Part shown: piece by piece, positions 22,801 to 34,746 of the stretch
Numbering within the stretch: position 1 is the stretch's first letter
How the letters are laid out: each line of letters starts with the position of its first letter
DNA from: Acanthacorydalis orientalis
Lineage: Eukaryota; Arthropoda; Insecta; Megaloptera; Corydalidae
Length of the DNA: 64,000 nucleotides
Assembly (NCBI GenBank): GCA_034766995.1
Contig: CM068325.1
Coordinates: 4,924,446-4,988,445, forward strand
Reading direction: 5' to 3'
Notes under the pieces: model-generated
What the model was told of the DNA's origin: nothing
What the model saw: only the letters and a program-made list of their open reading frames with translations
The model's database searches: none
Program-made: the position numbers and the translations under genes

Positions 22801-24869
22801 CGATCGATCAATATTTGAATCCTCCCATCGATTTCTTCCCGTCGAACAATTCGAGACGAGCCGCTGAAAAAAAATACTTTTCTGATTTTCAATGCCGAGA
22901 TACTTGAAAAACCGGGCACATAAATCATCATACATTTCTGTTCGGATGCCGAAACACTCTCTCTCTCTCTATCTGTCGGGCCCGTACACTGTGCACGGTC
23001 GTCGAACGAGTGCCGCTGAGTATACAGTCGAGTGAGCACGGCGCGATCGACACGAACACTGTTCGTTAGCTAACAACGAAAAATGATCGTTAAATTTCAA
23101 CGGTACACTATAGAAGTGTGTTCGTACGTCTTTCTTTCTTTCTTTCTTTGCCCGTGTGTCGGTCGGTTGTTGCGTTGCGTTGCATTACATAAAGGTCGCA
23201 TTACCACACACACACACACACACACACGTCGGATTTGTAACATATTTAATTAAGATTAAACCTCGCGCACGTAACAGTTTCTGTACAACACACCGCAGAA
23301 CTTGATGATACAACAGCCGACCGTTCTGCTTGCACAACGTGCGACAGAGACATATTGAGAGAGAGATCGATAGATGTGAATGTATTTCAGAACTCCTTCA
23401 CCACATATATACATATATATATTAAATAATAATCGATTTCGTCGCTCGGAATCGATGCAGGACTCTCGAGATCTCGATCCGTGTCCTCAGAAGATCCGAT
23501 GAGAAGGTCTCGGATCCGTTTTCCGGTTCAGATCCCCGTCTGTGAGGTTCGATTCGATCAGAATATCGCCGACGTACGGACGAAACGATCCGCTAGGAAT
23601 GGACACATAACCTCAATCGAATCGTCGCCGGTTGCGCAACCCGCGTCGTTTTTGTTCGTTGAGAAATGTGCGAGAAGAGCGGCACCGATCGAGATTGACC
23701 CGAATCCGAAACGCACGAGCGGTCGGGTTTTGTGTTAAAGAAAAAATCGAATGTGACTTAAGTAATGTTTTTTGTATTAAAAAAAAACATGTTGGTTTTG
23801 AACTCGGATCGGGCGGGAAAAAACATTGATCTTCAGGATTTTTTTTTTTTTTGCACGAATTTGAGGATGTTTTGATCAGCCTATGGTGGTGTTTTCGTCT
23901 GGATGGGGTGACCGTTCCGTAGAAGCTCGAGAATCCCGCTTGATCTGAATCTCTGTTTCTCTCACTGAAGATCTCTACTCGAGATCTTCGGTTTTCCCTG
24001 ACGATGACACTAGAATCGCTCTCATCTTTCTCCCCCTAAGAGAATTCTACAAGCGGTGACTCCAAGTGAAACAGCACGGATCTTTCTCCCACTCGGATCT
24101 CGAGCATCGACCGCTCGATTTTCGGGAAACCCGTGAGTGGATCGATCCAGAGAAACGCGATAAGGGCTCAACTGTTATCAGTACCGAATTTCCGACCTTG
24201 TCCGATCGGAAAACTCGTCTAGAAATAGCAACGATCGAATCGATCTCGATTCATTGCGAATCCCATTTATCTAGCATGCGTGATGATCACTCGGAATGAA
24301 CGTTCCGTTGTTTCGGAGTGGGGGAACCGGTCTTTACGGTTCCCCCGGCGACTAGACGCGGCCGAACGTTCAGTTGCGAGTCGCAGTTCGGACGCAGATC
24401 ACTCTATATCCGAGCGTCGCGCTTCTAAACGTTCTCGTTCGACTCGTGTCAGTGTTTTGTTTTTGTTATCATCGTCGTTTCGGTCCGGTTTCGTTCGACT
24501 CTCGCCCGTGCGTACCGAAGATGGGAACGGTGTGTGTCGTCAGTCACAGATATCGGTCCCTGTGAAGAAGGAATATCCAGCGCTGTGTCCCGTGTGCGCG
24601 GTACGACATTTTTCATTAATTCTGTATGAGAGAGAGAGAGAGAGAAGAAACGCGTCTTATCAGAGCGTGTCGTCCGGTCTCCGATTGTTTTGACGTTTGT
24701 TGTGTGTTGTTGTTGACACGGCTGGCCTGTCTGTCTGTCAGATTCTGACAGGTCGATCGGAATAGACACTCGTGTCGATTCGAGGCGCGCGCGGGTTCTT
24801 TTCTGTCCGTCGAAGACGTCTTGTAGACGTTTCCGATCGGTCGGTTTGGTAGAAAGATGTATGTTTTCA
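22801..24869. other. Intergenic DNA, no gene recognised
   Basis: Mixed-composition sequence with (CA)n at 23203-23227 and a TTTC microsatellite near 23132. Frames such as 24280-24693 plus and 24449-25018 minus overlap each other and show no domain. Confidence 0.5.
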
Positions 24870-25795
24870 AAACAAAAGAAACAAACAGTGAAAACAATAC
24901 ACAGTGACGACAGAACGTCGACGTAACAGTGTCTTGTTTTGTTGAACAGGACATTGTTATGACAAAAAACTGTTAAAACAAAACACTGTGATGACAAAAC
25001 TATATTAAAACAAAACACTGTGATGACAAAACACCGTTAAAACAAAACACTGTGATGCTGAAAGCCCATTAAATCGAAACATTTCTAAAGAAGACACTGT
25101 AAGTACAAAACTATTAAAATAAAACACTGTAAAGACAAAAAATTGTTAAAACAACACGCTGCAATCACGAAACACCGTTAAAACAAAACGCTAGATAGAC
25201 AAAACACTGTAATGAGACGGAATCATTAAAACAAAACACTGTAAAGACAAACAAACTGTTAAAACAACACACTGCAATAACAAAACACAGTTAAAACAAA
25301 ACGCTTTGCAGACAAAACACTGTAATGACAAAATATCATTAAAACAAAACACTGTAATGCTAAAACGCCATTGAAACGGAACATTTTGTAGACAAAACAC
25401 TGTAAAGACAACTCTATTTTTTTAAAAAAAAAAGAAACAGGACGAAACAAAATAAAAACAAAACACTGTAAAGACAAAAAACTGTTAAAACAATACACTG
25501 CAATGACAAAACACAGTTAAAACAAAACGCTTTGTAGACAAAACACTGTAATGACAAAACATCATTAAAACAAAACATTGCAATGACAAAACACTGTAAT
25601 AATAAAGCACTGAAATGACAAAACATCATTAAAACAACACTAAAGGCAAAACACTGTCAGAACAAAACACTATTAAAATAAAACACTGTAAAGACAACCC
25701 ACCATCAGGACAAAACACTGCAATAACCAGACATCATTAAAACAAAACACTGCAATGACAAAACACCGTAATGCCGAAGCACTACAATGCCATAA
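24870..25795. repeat. Minisatellite of ~17/34-bp units (AAAACAAAACACTGTAATGAC type)
   Basis: About 900 bp of tandem units built from AAAACAAAACACTGTAA, GACAAAAC and (A/C)(T/C)(T/C)ATTAAAAC-like blocks, with many variants. The strand is strongly biased: the plus strand is A- and C-rich. The minus frames here read as repeated Phe-Cys-Leu-rich peptide and are artefacts. The array passes directly into a hairpin-repeat array at 25796. Confidence 0.9.
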
Positions 25796-26342
25796 AACGC
25801 GATTATTTTCTTACCAATCTATTCTGTACATATATTAAGTCGGTAGGAAATTAATTGCGGTAGTGTATATCGATTTGAAGGAGATACACCGCAATTATTT
25901 TCCTACCGACCTGATATATGTATATATTAAGTCGGTAGGCAAATAATTGCGGTAATTTGTACGCATTTGGAGATCACAGACCGCAATTATCTTCCTACCA
26001 ATCTGATTTGTTTATGTATTAAGTCAGCAGGAAAGTAATTGCGGTAATTTATATGAATTAGAAGGTTTTAAACCGGAATTATTTTCCTACCGCCTGACAT
26101 ATGTATTTATTAGGTCCGGTAGGAAGGTAATTACGGTAATGTATATGAATTTGAACGTAATAAACCGCAATTGTTTCTCCACCGGCCAAATTTATTTATA
26201 TTTCAGGTCGATAGGAAAATAATTACGGTTCTGTATACGAATTTGACTGTAATAATCTGCAATTATTTTCCCATCGACCCAATATATGTATATAATAGGT
26301 CCGTCAGGAAAACAATCGCTGAAATTTATATAAATTAATATA
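25796..26342 (+). repeat. Hairpin-repeat array, about 5-6 monomers (forward spacer)
   Basis: Successive palindromic units (ACCGCAATTATTTTCCTACC and its complement) are separated by GTATATGAATTTGAAGG-type spacers. The rightmost units are the most diverged. Confidence 0.85.
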
Positions 26343-27618
26343 AAGACGATGCTCAAAATGTCCGCGTGTGCGTTCAGATATTAACAGAAGCCTACTACAA
26401 TAATATATAACAATAACAACGACGTTCGCCTGTTCGAACAAAAGCCTACTTGTGATATTCAAACAATCGAAATGGATGTTCAGCTGTCAACAAAAGTCCG
26501 AGCACGTTTCGAACGCGATAAAAACGATATTCGGATGTTTAACAGACGAGAGTGGCCTTCCAGTCAGATGTTATACGTTTTCCACGGACGTCACGATCAG
26601 AAAACCCTTCAGAAAGAAAAGAAAACCGGCCGAAACACAGAGAAGGAGAGCGTGGGAAATAATCCCTGGCCGTGACACGTTTTCGCGTTCCTATTCGAAC
26701 CTCTGTCTGTCTCTCTCGCACACGCATGCAGACACACGTCTGCGCTAATTAAATCCCGCTAAATCGCGAACATTTATCAGGTCGGAACAAACGTTTCGCC
26801 CATCAGACTCGCCCACGCGCCCGTCCGACACATCAAGCGACAAATTGTTCTTTCGGGAACGGATCCGCGCGTCCGTCTCTCTCTAGCGCGCGCTCAGATC
26901 CGCGTGTCGCTCTTCCGAGAGGAAGGAGAACTTGGCACCGGCCGCGCTAATCATTTAATTCCGTACCTGTGTCTGTCTGTGTATCCTGTCGACGACAGTA
27001 CCCACTTCCCGGTGTGTCGTTTTGGCTCGGCCGGGCGAGTCACTCGACGCCGTCGTCCGTAAATCACGCCGCGGCGACATTGAATTCCTGTTGTCGTCTC
27101 TGTTCCGTTCTAATCCGCCCGGTACGAGATAGATCTTCAATTGTTATATAAGACGGCGTCCACGTGCCGAAATTTATTTATTTCCGGATTATTTATGTGT
27201 CGCGGCGTCGTGTTTTTGTTTTTTTTCTTCTTCTGTCTCTCTCGTCTCGAAGACCGTAAATCAGAGAGGAACAATCGGTCGAGTATTTATATCAAATGTA
27301 TTTTCGATGTTCGGCAAGAAGAAAAATATGCACCGACGTGCAGGATCGCCAGGTAGAAAATAGCACTGGAAAACGAATTCTAGGAAATCTCTTGATCGCG
27401 TTTGTCGTGGTCCTGTGTTTTTTTGTACGGGATCTCAGGTCCGTATTCGGATTTTTTCACAATCGCCAGCGATAGACGATCGAGCCAGCTGTCACAGTCG
27501 GCTGTGTGGAATTATCAGAAACAACTGGACGGGGCACAAACGAGAAACGAATGAGGAACGGTCCTGATGGCCTGTGTTCGATGTGTGGCCCTTCGAAGAG
27601 ATTCGACAGCCGGCTGGT
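26343..27618. other. Intergenic; decayed repeat fragments, then a GC-rich possible promoter
   Basis: At 26345-26560 there are diverged pieces of the ~60-bp unit found at 30.66-31.03 kb (TTCAG(A/C)TGTCAACAAAAG-type boxes). From about 26740 to 27200 the DNA is GC-rich and ends in TATATAAG near 27145 with a CACGTG at 27161-27166. This could be a promoter for the LONRF gene. No coding exon is recognised. Confidence 0.4.
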
Positions 27619-27861
27619 ACACATAAACCGCAATTATTTTCCTACCGAGCTAGTATTTTCAAATATTAGGTCGGTAGGGAAATTAATTGCGGCAGTGTGT
27701 ATGGATTTGAAGGACTTAAACCGCAATTATTTTCCTACCGAGCAAATATTTTCAAATATTAAGTCGGTAGGAAAATAATTGCGGTAGCGTATATGAATCT
27801 GAAGGTCACAACCCGCAATTATTTTCCTACTGAACTGATTTGTACATATATCAAGTCGGTA
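27619..27861 (+). repeat. Hairpin-repeat array, interrupted at its right end
   Basis: Two and a half forward monomers with high mutual identity. The last palindrome is broken after GTCGGTAG, where the 133-bp satellite begins. Confidence 0.85.
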
Positions 27862-28462
27862 GAAGTCTGTCTGAAACTAATTTACGATTCGCTGATCAGA
27901 AAATCCATTCTGACTAATAGAAAACTAGGATTCTACTCTAGCTATATGATTGGCCGGACGAAATTTGAGACTAACCAATTAAAAATCAGGATTTTCTTAC
28001 ACCCTGAGACTAATTTACGATTCGCTGATCAGAAAATCCATTCTGACTAATAGAAAACTAGGACTTTACTGTCGCTGTATGATTGGCCGGACGAAATTTG
28101 AGACTAACCAATTAAAAATCAGGATTTTCTTACACCCTGAGACTAATTTACGATTGGCTGATCAGAAACTCCATTCTGACTAATAGGAAACTAGGATTGT
28201 GCTCTAGCTGTATGATTGGTCGGACGAAATCGTGAGACTAACCAATTAAAAATCAGGATTTCTTACACCCTGAGACTAATTTACGATTGGCTGATCAGAA
28301 ACTCCATTCTGACTAATAGGAAACTAGGATTGTGCTCTAGCTGTATGATTGGTCGGACGAAATCGTGAGACTAACCAATTAAAAATCAGGATTTCTTACA
28401 CCCTGAGACTAATTTACGATTGGCTGATCAGAAACTCCATTCTGACTAATAGGAAACTAGGA
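27862..28462. repeat. 133-bp satellite, block 1 (about 4.5 units)
   Basis: CTGATCAG recurs at 27892, 28025, 28158, 28291 and 28424, exactly 133 bp apart. Units contain ACCAATTAAAAATCAGGATTT and AACTAGGA boxes and are very similar, so the array is young or homogenised. It is inserted inside the hairpin-repeat array. Confidence 0.95.
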
Positions 28463-29027
28463 AGGTCGCAACCCGCAATTATTTTCCTGCCGAACTAATT
28501 TGTACATATATCAAGTCGGTAGGAAATTAATTGCGGTAGTGTGTATGGATTTGAAGGACTTAAACCGCAATTATTTTCCTACCGAGCTAATATTGTCAAA
28601 AATTAAGTCGGTAGGGAAATAATTGCGGTAGCGTATATGAATCTGAAGATAATAAACCGCAATTATTTTCCTGCCGAACTAATTTGTACATATATCAAGT
28701 CGGTAGGAAATTAATTGCAGTAGTGTGTATGAATTTGAAGGACTTAAACCGCAATTATTTTCCTACCGAGCTAATATTGTCAAAAATTAAGTCGGTAGGG
28801 AAATAATTGCGGTAGCGTATATGAATCTGAAGATAATAAACCGCAATTATTTTCCTACCGAACTAATTTGTACATATATAATTTGTACATATATCAAGTC
28901 GGTAGGAAATTAATTGCGGTAGTGTGTATGGATTTGAAGGACGTAAACTGCAATTATTTTCCAACCGAGCTAATATTTTCAAATATGGTCGGTAAGGAAA
29001 CAATTGCGGTAATGTATATGAATCTGA
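28463..29027 (+). repeat. Hairpin-repeat array, about 6 monomers, between two 133-bp satellite blocks
   Basis: Well-conserved palindromes with GTATGGATTTGAAGGACTTAA-like and GTATATGAATCTGAAGATAA-like spacers in alternation, which gives a two-monomer higher-order period. Adjacent dimers are almost identical (28521-28700 against 28700-28870). Confidence 0.9.
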
Positions 29028-29680
29028 TTTTGCTCTAGCTGTACGATTGGTCGGACGAAATCTTGAGACTAACCAATTAAAAATCAGGATTTTTTGCACC
29101 CTGAGACTAATTTACGATTGGCTGATCAGAAAATCCATTCTGACCAATAGAAAACTAGGATTGTGCTCTAGCTGTATGATTGGTTGACGAAATCGTGAGA
29201 CTAACCAATTAAAAATCAGGATTTCTTACACCCTGGGACTAATTTACGATTGGCTGATCAGAAACTCCATTCTGACTAATAGGAAACTAGGATTTTGCTC
29301 TAGCTGTATGATTGGTTGACGAAATCGTGAGACTAACCAATTAAAAATCAGGATTTTCTTACACCCTGGGACTAATTTACGATTGGCTGATCAGAAAATC
29401 CATTCTGACTAATAGGAAACTAGGATTTTGCTCTAGCTGTATGATTGGCCGGACGAAATCGTGAGACTAACCAATTAAAAATCAGGATTTCTTACACCCT
29501 GAGACTAATTTACGATTGGCTGATCAGAAAATCCATTCTGACTAATAGGAAACTAGGATTTTGCTCTAGCTGTATGATTGGTTGACGAAATCGTGAGACT
29601 AACCAATTAAAAATCAGGATTTTCTTACACCCTGGGACTAATTTACGATTCGGCTGACTGAAAATGCAATGTGGTTAATG
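29028..29680. repeat. 133-bp satellite, block 2 (about 5 units)
   Basis: CTGATCAG at 29122, 29254, 29387 and 29520, plus a degenerate CTGACTGA at 29654, keeps the 132-134 bp period of block 1 and the same orientation. Confidence 0.95.
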
Positions 29681-30003
29681 GAAAACTGATTATACTATGC
29701 GACAAAATGTCTATCGGAACAATATGACTGTCGGAGAAACAAGATGACCGTCTGAAACATAAAACGACCGACTGTCGAAAAAAATAGAAACGATTAGCTT
29801 ACTATAATCACATTATTGATATTGGCACAGATCTGTTGCACGAAAACACGTGCTGACATCTTTATTCGTCGTCTAACATGACATATTAAAGGTCGTGAAT
29901 TATTTATCGGTCATTAGATCTTTTCCAACATTCTGTATATATATATATACGTACATACATAAATTCCGATCGAATGAAATCCTGACTTCTTTTTTTTTTA
30001 CAG
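29681..30003 (+). other. Region upstream of the first recognised LONRF exon
   Basis: AT-rich, with a CACGTG E-box at 29847-29852. It ends in a long T tract followed by ACAG at 30000-30003, which is a good 3' splice site. The first recognised LONRF exon therefore probably has a spliced, possibly untranslated, upstream exon. Confidence 0.45.
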
Positions 30004-30016
30004 AAAGAGAGCAAAG

Positions 30017-31431
30017 ATGTGGGGCACCGATCTGCGCGAGGCGCTCAACTGTCCGACATGCGGTCAACTGTTGCGCGCGCCCGTGACGCTGTGTTGCGGT
30101 CACACCGTGTCCCGCTCGTGCCTGTGCATGTCACGCACCGTGAGCGCTCCTCCGTACGCGTCGCGCGCTATGTGCGCGTCCGACGGCGGCGCCGCCGTCG
30201 AGCCGCCGTCGGCGCCGACGCCGGCGTTCTACAGATGTCCCGTCTGCGCGCAGACGTTCGAAGCGGCGTCGGTGACGTGCCTGAAGACGAACGTGCTCGT
30301 CCAAGGGCTCGTCAACAAGGTCACGGCCGGACGGGACGGCGCGGCCGCCGCCAAGGAGTGTTCCGGCAGGACGAACGGTAAGTGGGACGGTTTCGAGTCG
30401 GAGACCGTTTTCTCGTGCTGAGATCACATTCGCGACGCAGTCGCGCGTTGAATGGAAGTTGAGGTCAGGTCCGCGGTCTTGTCGTTCCCTTTTGAACCGG
30501 TCGTGAAAGCAGGGTCGCGCTCCAGGAAGCGGGCGCGAGCGAGGAGTGGTTTGAAACGATGGGACGTGGAACCCTGAACCGGATTTTCCGAATTTCGATT
30601 CTTTTTTCTGTCGTTTTCTTCCTTAAAATAATAATGACACTTGATAACTGCCGGATCGAACTACTTAAAACGATAAAAAATGTCCAGATGTCAACAATAT
30701 CTTGCTGATACGGTCTTGAAAACAATGAAAATGATCTTCAGTTGTCCACAAAAGCCTGCTGCGGGCTTCAAAACGAAGACGATGGTGTTCAGTTGTCAGA
30801 AAAGCCTGCTGTGTGCTCGGAAACGAATGAAACGATGTTCAGATGTCGACAAGAACATGCTTCCGGCTTGAAAACAGAGAAAACGATGTTCAGATGTCAA
30901 CAAAAGCCTGCTGCGGGCTTGAAAACAAAAAAAAATGATCTTCAGTTGTCAAAAAAGCCTGCTGTGTGCTTGAAAACAAAGAAAACGATGTTCAGATGTC
31001 AACAAAACCGTGCGCACGACTTGAAAACAGAGAAAAAATCGAACCGCGAATCCTCCGAAATCCGTCTCCCGTCCCGCGACCTTCGCCGCCGCGTCCCCCG
31101 ATCAGAAACGAACGCGCCCGCGTTACCGTTTCATGCGAAACGCCCACGCCGAACCGAGTACGACTCGTATGTCACGTATGCAAGGTGTGATGACCCCACG
31201 TGAGTGCCGCCTCGCGGCAATCAATCGACGCTTCCGTCGGGCGCGCATTGTTTTCGGAACGCCGCGCCGCCGGTTCACACGTTCGGGTCATTATTCCCGG
31301 ACCCTCGGACGTGTGTGTGCCTGGCAGCGGGCCAGCGACTGCCTAACGCGCGGCCGATTTATGACACGGCGTCGTTTTCTCATGCAGATCACGGGAAGAA
31401 CGATCGGCGTCTCGGTGCGGCTTCGACGAAG

Positions 31432-31514
<83 letters not shown>

Positions 31515-34500
31515 GATGCCTCTGAGATACAAAATCAGTCGAAACAATCGAAAATTCGAAACTGTCAAACCGGTGATAATAAAAAAAAGATCAACACTGA
31601 TGTAATTCGATTGTTAGATGACGCCGACTATACTCCAGTTCAGGGGGAACGCGCGCGCCGGCGCGCGCGAGTGCAACGCGGCCGCGCCGACCGTTCGCAC
31701 ACTATATTCGCCGTCATGCGAGATGCTAAACGTCACACGTTCGATTAAAAATATTTTCTATGCGATTTTTGACCGGCTGATAATGCACAGCACTCTTTAA
31801 TGTCCGCCAAATGCAAAATAAACTCTTTCGGTATGAATGCGTGGTTTGTAAGTCGATGCCTCGATCGTTTAACGGCCGTGATCGACGGATTTCGACGCTT
31901 CGAACTAACAGCATCGATTTTTTATCCTTGATTATACTTGTACGGATAGAATCGCAAGGACATAGCAGTATCGCCTCTTGGTCCTTCATTTTACGAGCCG
32001 ATCTCGTGTCGAATCCGTCGAATTTTTCTTAGTCGATAGGAAATCGCCAGCAGAGAAATTCGGTCGTTTGAGCTCTGTCCTTTTTCAGATCCTGCTAAGA
32101 AATCGCAGCAGTTCGCCGAGAACACCATGGACGCGAAGCTCCGCAGGAGACTGAGCCGCGAGTACCGACGCAAGGGGATCGTCCACCTCGAGGAGAGCAT
32201 CGCCGCGTTCTGTCTGGCGACGTTCTGCGAATCCCGGAACCAGTCGATAGCGCACGTCGTCGGGAAGGTGGGTGCCCGCGCGCGCGCGGACGGACCGTCC
32301 TTTCTACAGGTCCACTGACATGTCGATCGTCGCTGTTCCTCAGGTCCTGCATCACTTGTTGTCGTCGAAACGTCTGCTGCGCACGAGGTGCCACTCGGCC
32401 GGACCGTACCTGCATATACCGCCGGAACCGTGTCCCGCGACGCCCGTCAGCGACTGCGAGGACTCGTCGAGCGGCGACGAGGAGCTCCTCCAGGGCGTGA
32501 TCGGCCTGACCGAACTCAGGAAGATCGTCGAGCGGATCGTGCGCGAAGTCGACAGAGTCAAAAGTGAGTGTTTGCTTGCAATCGAATCGATTTCAAGGCA
32601 GTAAACCGCAATTATTATCCTACCGGCCTAACATGTACATGTATTAGGCCGGTAGGAAAATAATTGCGGTTTTTTACATTCAATATCAACAACGAGACCG
32701 CAATTATTTTCCTACCGGCCCAATATTTGAACATATATTTGGTTGGTAAGAAAATAATTGCGGTTTTGTTAATGAATTTGAAGGTAATAAACCGTAATTA
32801 TTTTCCTACCGACCTATTATATGTACACGTTAGGTCGGTAGGATAATAATTGCGGTTCTATTAATGAATTTGAAGGCAATGAGCCGCAATTATTTTTCTA
32901 CCGAGCTAGCATGTGCATATATTAGGTCGGTAGGAAAATAATTACGGTTTATAACGTTCAAATTCATTAATAAAACCGCAATTATTATCCTACCGAGCTA
33001 GCGCGTGCATATATTAGGCCGGTAGGAAAATAATTGCGGTTTTGTTAATGAATTTGAAGGCCATAAGCCGCAATTATTTTTCTACCGACCTATCACGTAC
33101 ATATATTAAGTCGGTAGGAAAATAATTTCGGTTTCGTTAATGAATTTGAAGGGAAAAAACCGTAATTATTTTCCTACCGACCTAATATATGTACTCGCTA
33201 GCTCGGTAGGAAAATAATTGCGGTTTCGGTAGTGAATTTGAAGGCTATAAGCCGCAATTATTTTTCTTCCGACCTATTATATGTACATGTTAGGTCGGTA
33301 GGATAATAATTGCGGTTCTGTTAATGAATTTGAAGGTATTAAACCGTAATTATTTTTCTACCGACCTAATATATGTACTCGCTAGCTCGGTAAGAAAATA
33401 ATTGCGGTTTTGGTAATGAATTTGAAGGCTATAAGCCGCAATTATTTTTCTACCGACCTAACACGTACATATATTAGGTTGGTAGAAAAATAATTACAGT
33501 TTTGTTAATGACTGAACAATTGCGGTTTTGTTAATGAATTAGTGGGTTATAAGCCGTAATTATTTTTCTACCGACCTAATACATGCACATGCTAGCTCGG
33601 TAGGATAATAATTGCGGTTTTATTAATGAATTTGAGGGTAATAAACCGTAATTATTTTTCTATCGACCTGATATATTTTCATTTTATGTTGGTAGGAAAA
33701 TAATTGCAGTTTTGTTAATGAATTTGAAGACCATGAGCCGCAATTATTTTTCTACCGGCCTAATATATGTACGTTCAGGTCGGTAGGAAAACAATTGCGG
33801 TTTTGTTAATTAATTTAAAGGCCATAAACCGTAATTATATTTCTACCGATCTAATATATGTATATGTTAGCTCGGTAGGATAATAATTGCGGTTTTGTTA
33901 ATGAATTTGAAGGCCATAAGCCGCAATTATTCTCTTACCGATCTAATTCATGTGTGTATAAGTCACTAAGAAAATAATTACGGTTCTATTAATGAATTTG
34001 AAGGCCATGAGCCGCAATTATTTTCCTACCGCCTTAATAGATGTAAATATAAATCAGGACCGGTCTCTGTCTGTTCAGATACTCGCACTCCTCCGATCCA
34101 GCACCGTCCCGTGACGCCGACGGATCTCGAGTGCGTGCTGTGCAGCCGCTGCCTGCTCGATCCGGTGACGACCACGTGCGGACACACGTTCTGCCGCGGC
34201 TGTCTCGAACGGGCGCTCGACTACGGCACGTCGTGCCCGCTGTGCGTCTCGCCGATCACGAGGTCCGACCTGACGAGACGCGCGACGTCGCTCGTCGAGC
34301 GGATCTCGCGGATCGTCGCCGCGTCCGAGTACGACGACCGCTTCCGCTACCAGGCCGACGAGATAGAATCGTTCGAGAACGACTCGCAGGTGCCGGTGTT
34401 CGTGTGCACGACGAGCTTTCCGGGCGTCGCGTGCCCGCTGTTCGTGTACGAGCCGCGGTACCGTCTGATGACGCGCCGGTGCCTCCGCTCGAAGAGCAGG

Positions 34501-34696
34501 AGGTTCGCGATGGCCGCGCCGAGCGCGCGCACGGACGAGAGGTTCGCGAAGTACGGGACAGTGCTCGAGATAAGGGACGTCGTCTCGCTGCAGGACGGCA
34601 GGTCGATCCTCTCGACCGTCGGCATGAAGCGGTTCGAGGTCGTCGAGAAAGGAGAGAAGGTGCGCACTCTTATCCTCATATGTACTTAACTCCACC

Positions 34697-34746
<50 letters not shown>

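Noticed and set aside
25191..25629. Minus-strand frames rich in Phe, Cys and Leu that look like membrane peptides
   Set aside because: They are translations of the AAAACAAAACACTGTAA minisatellite and change frame with unit length.
27793..28050. Open frames through the 133-bp satellite
   Set aside because: 133 is not a multiple of three, so frames shift every unit; no start, domain or splice evidence.
32601..34060. CRISPR-like array (palindromic repeats with spacers)
   Set aside because: The host is eukaryotic, the spacers are copies of one another rather than unique, and repeat arms diverge. It is a satellite-type array.
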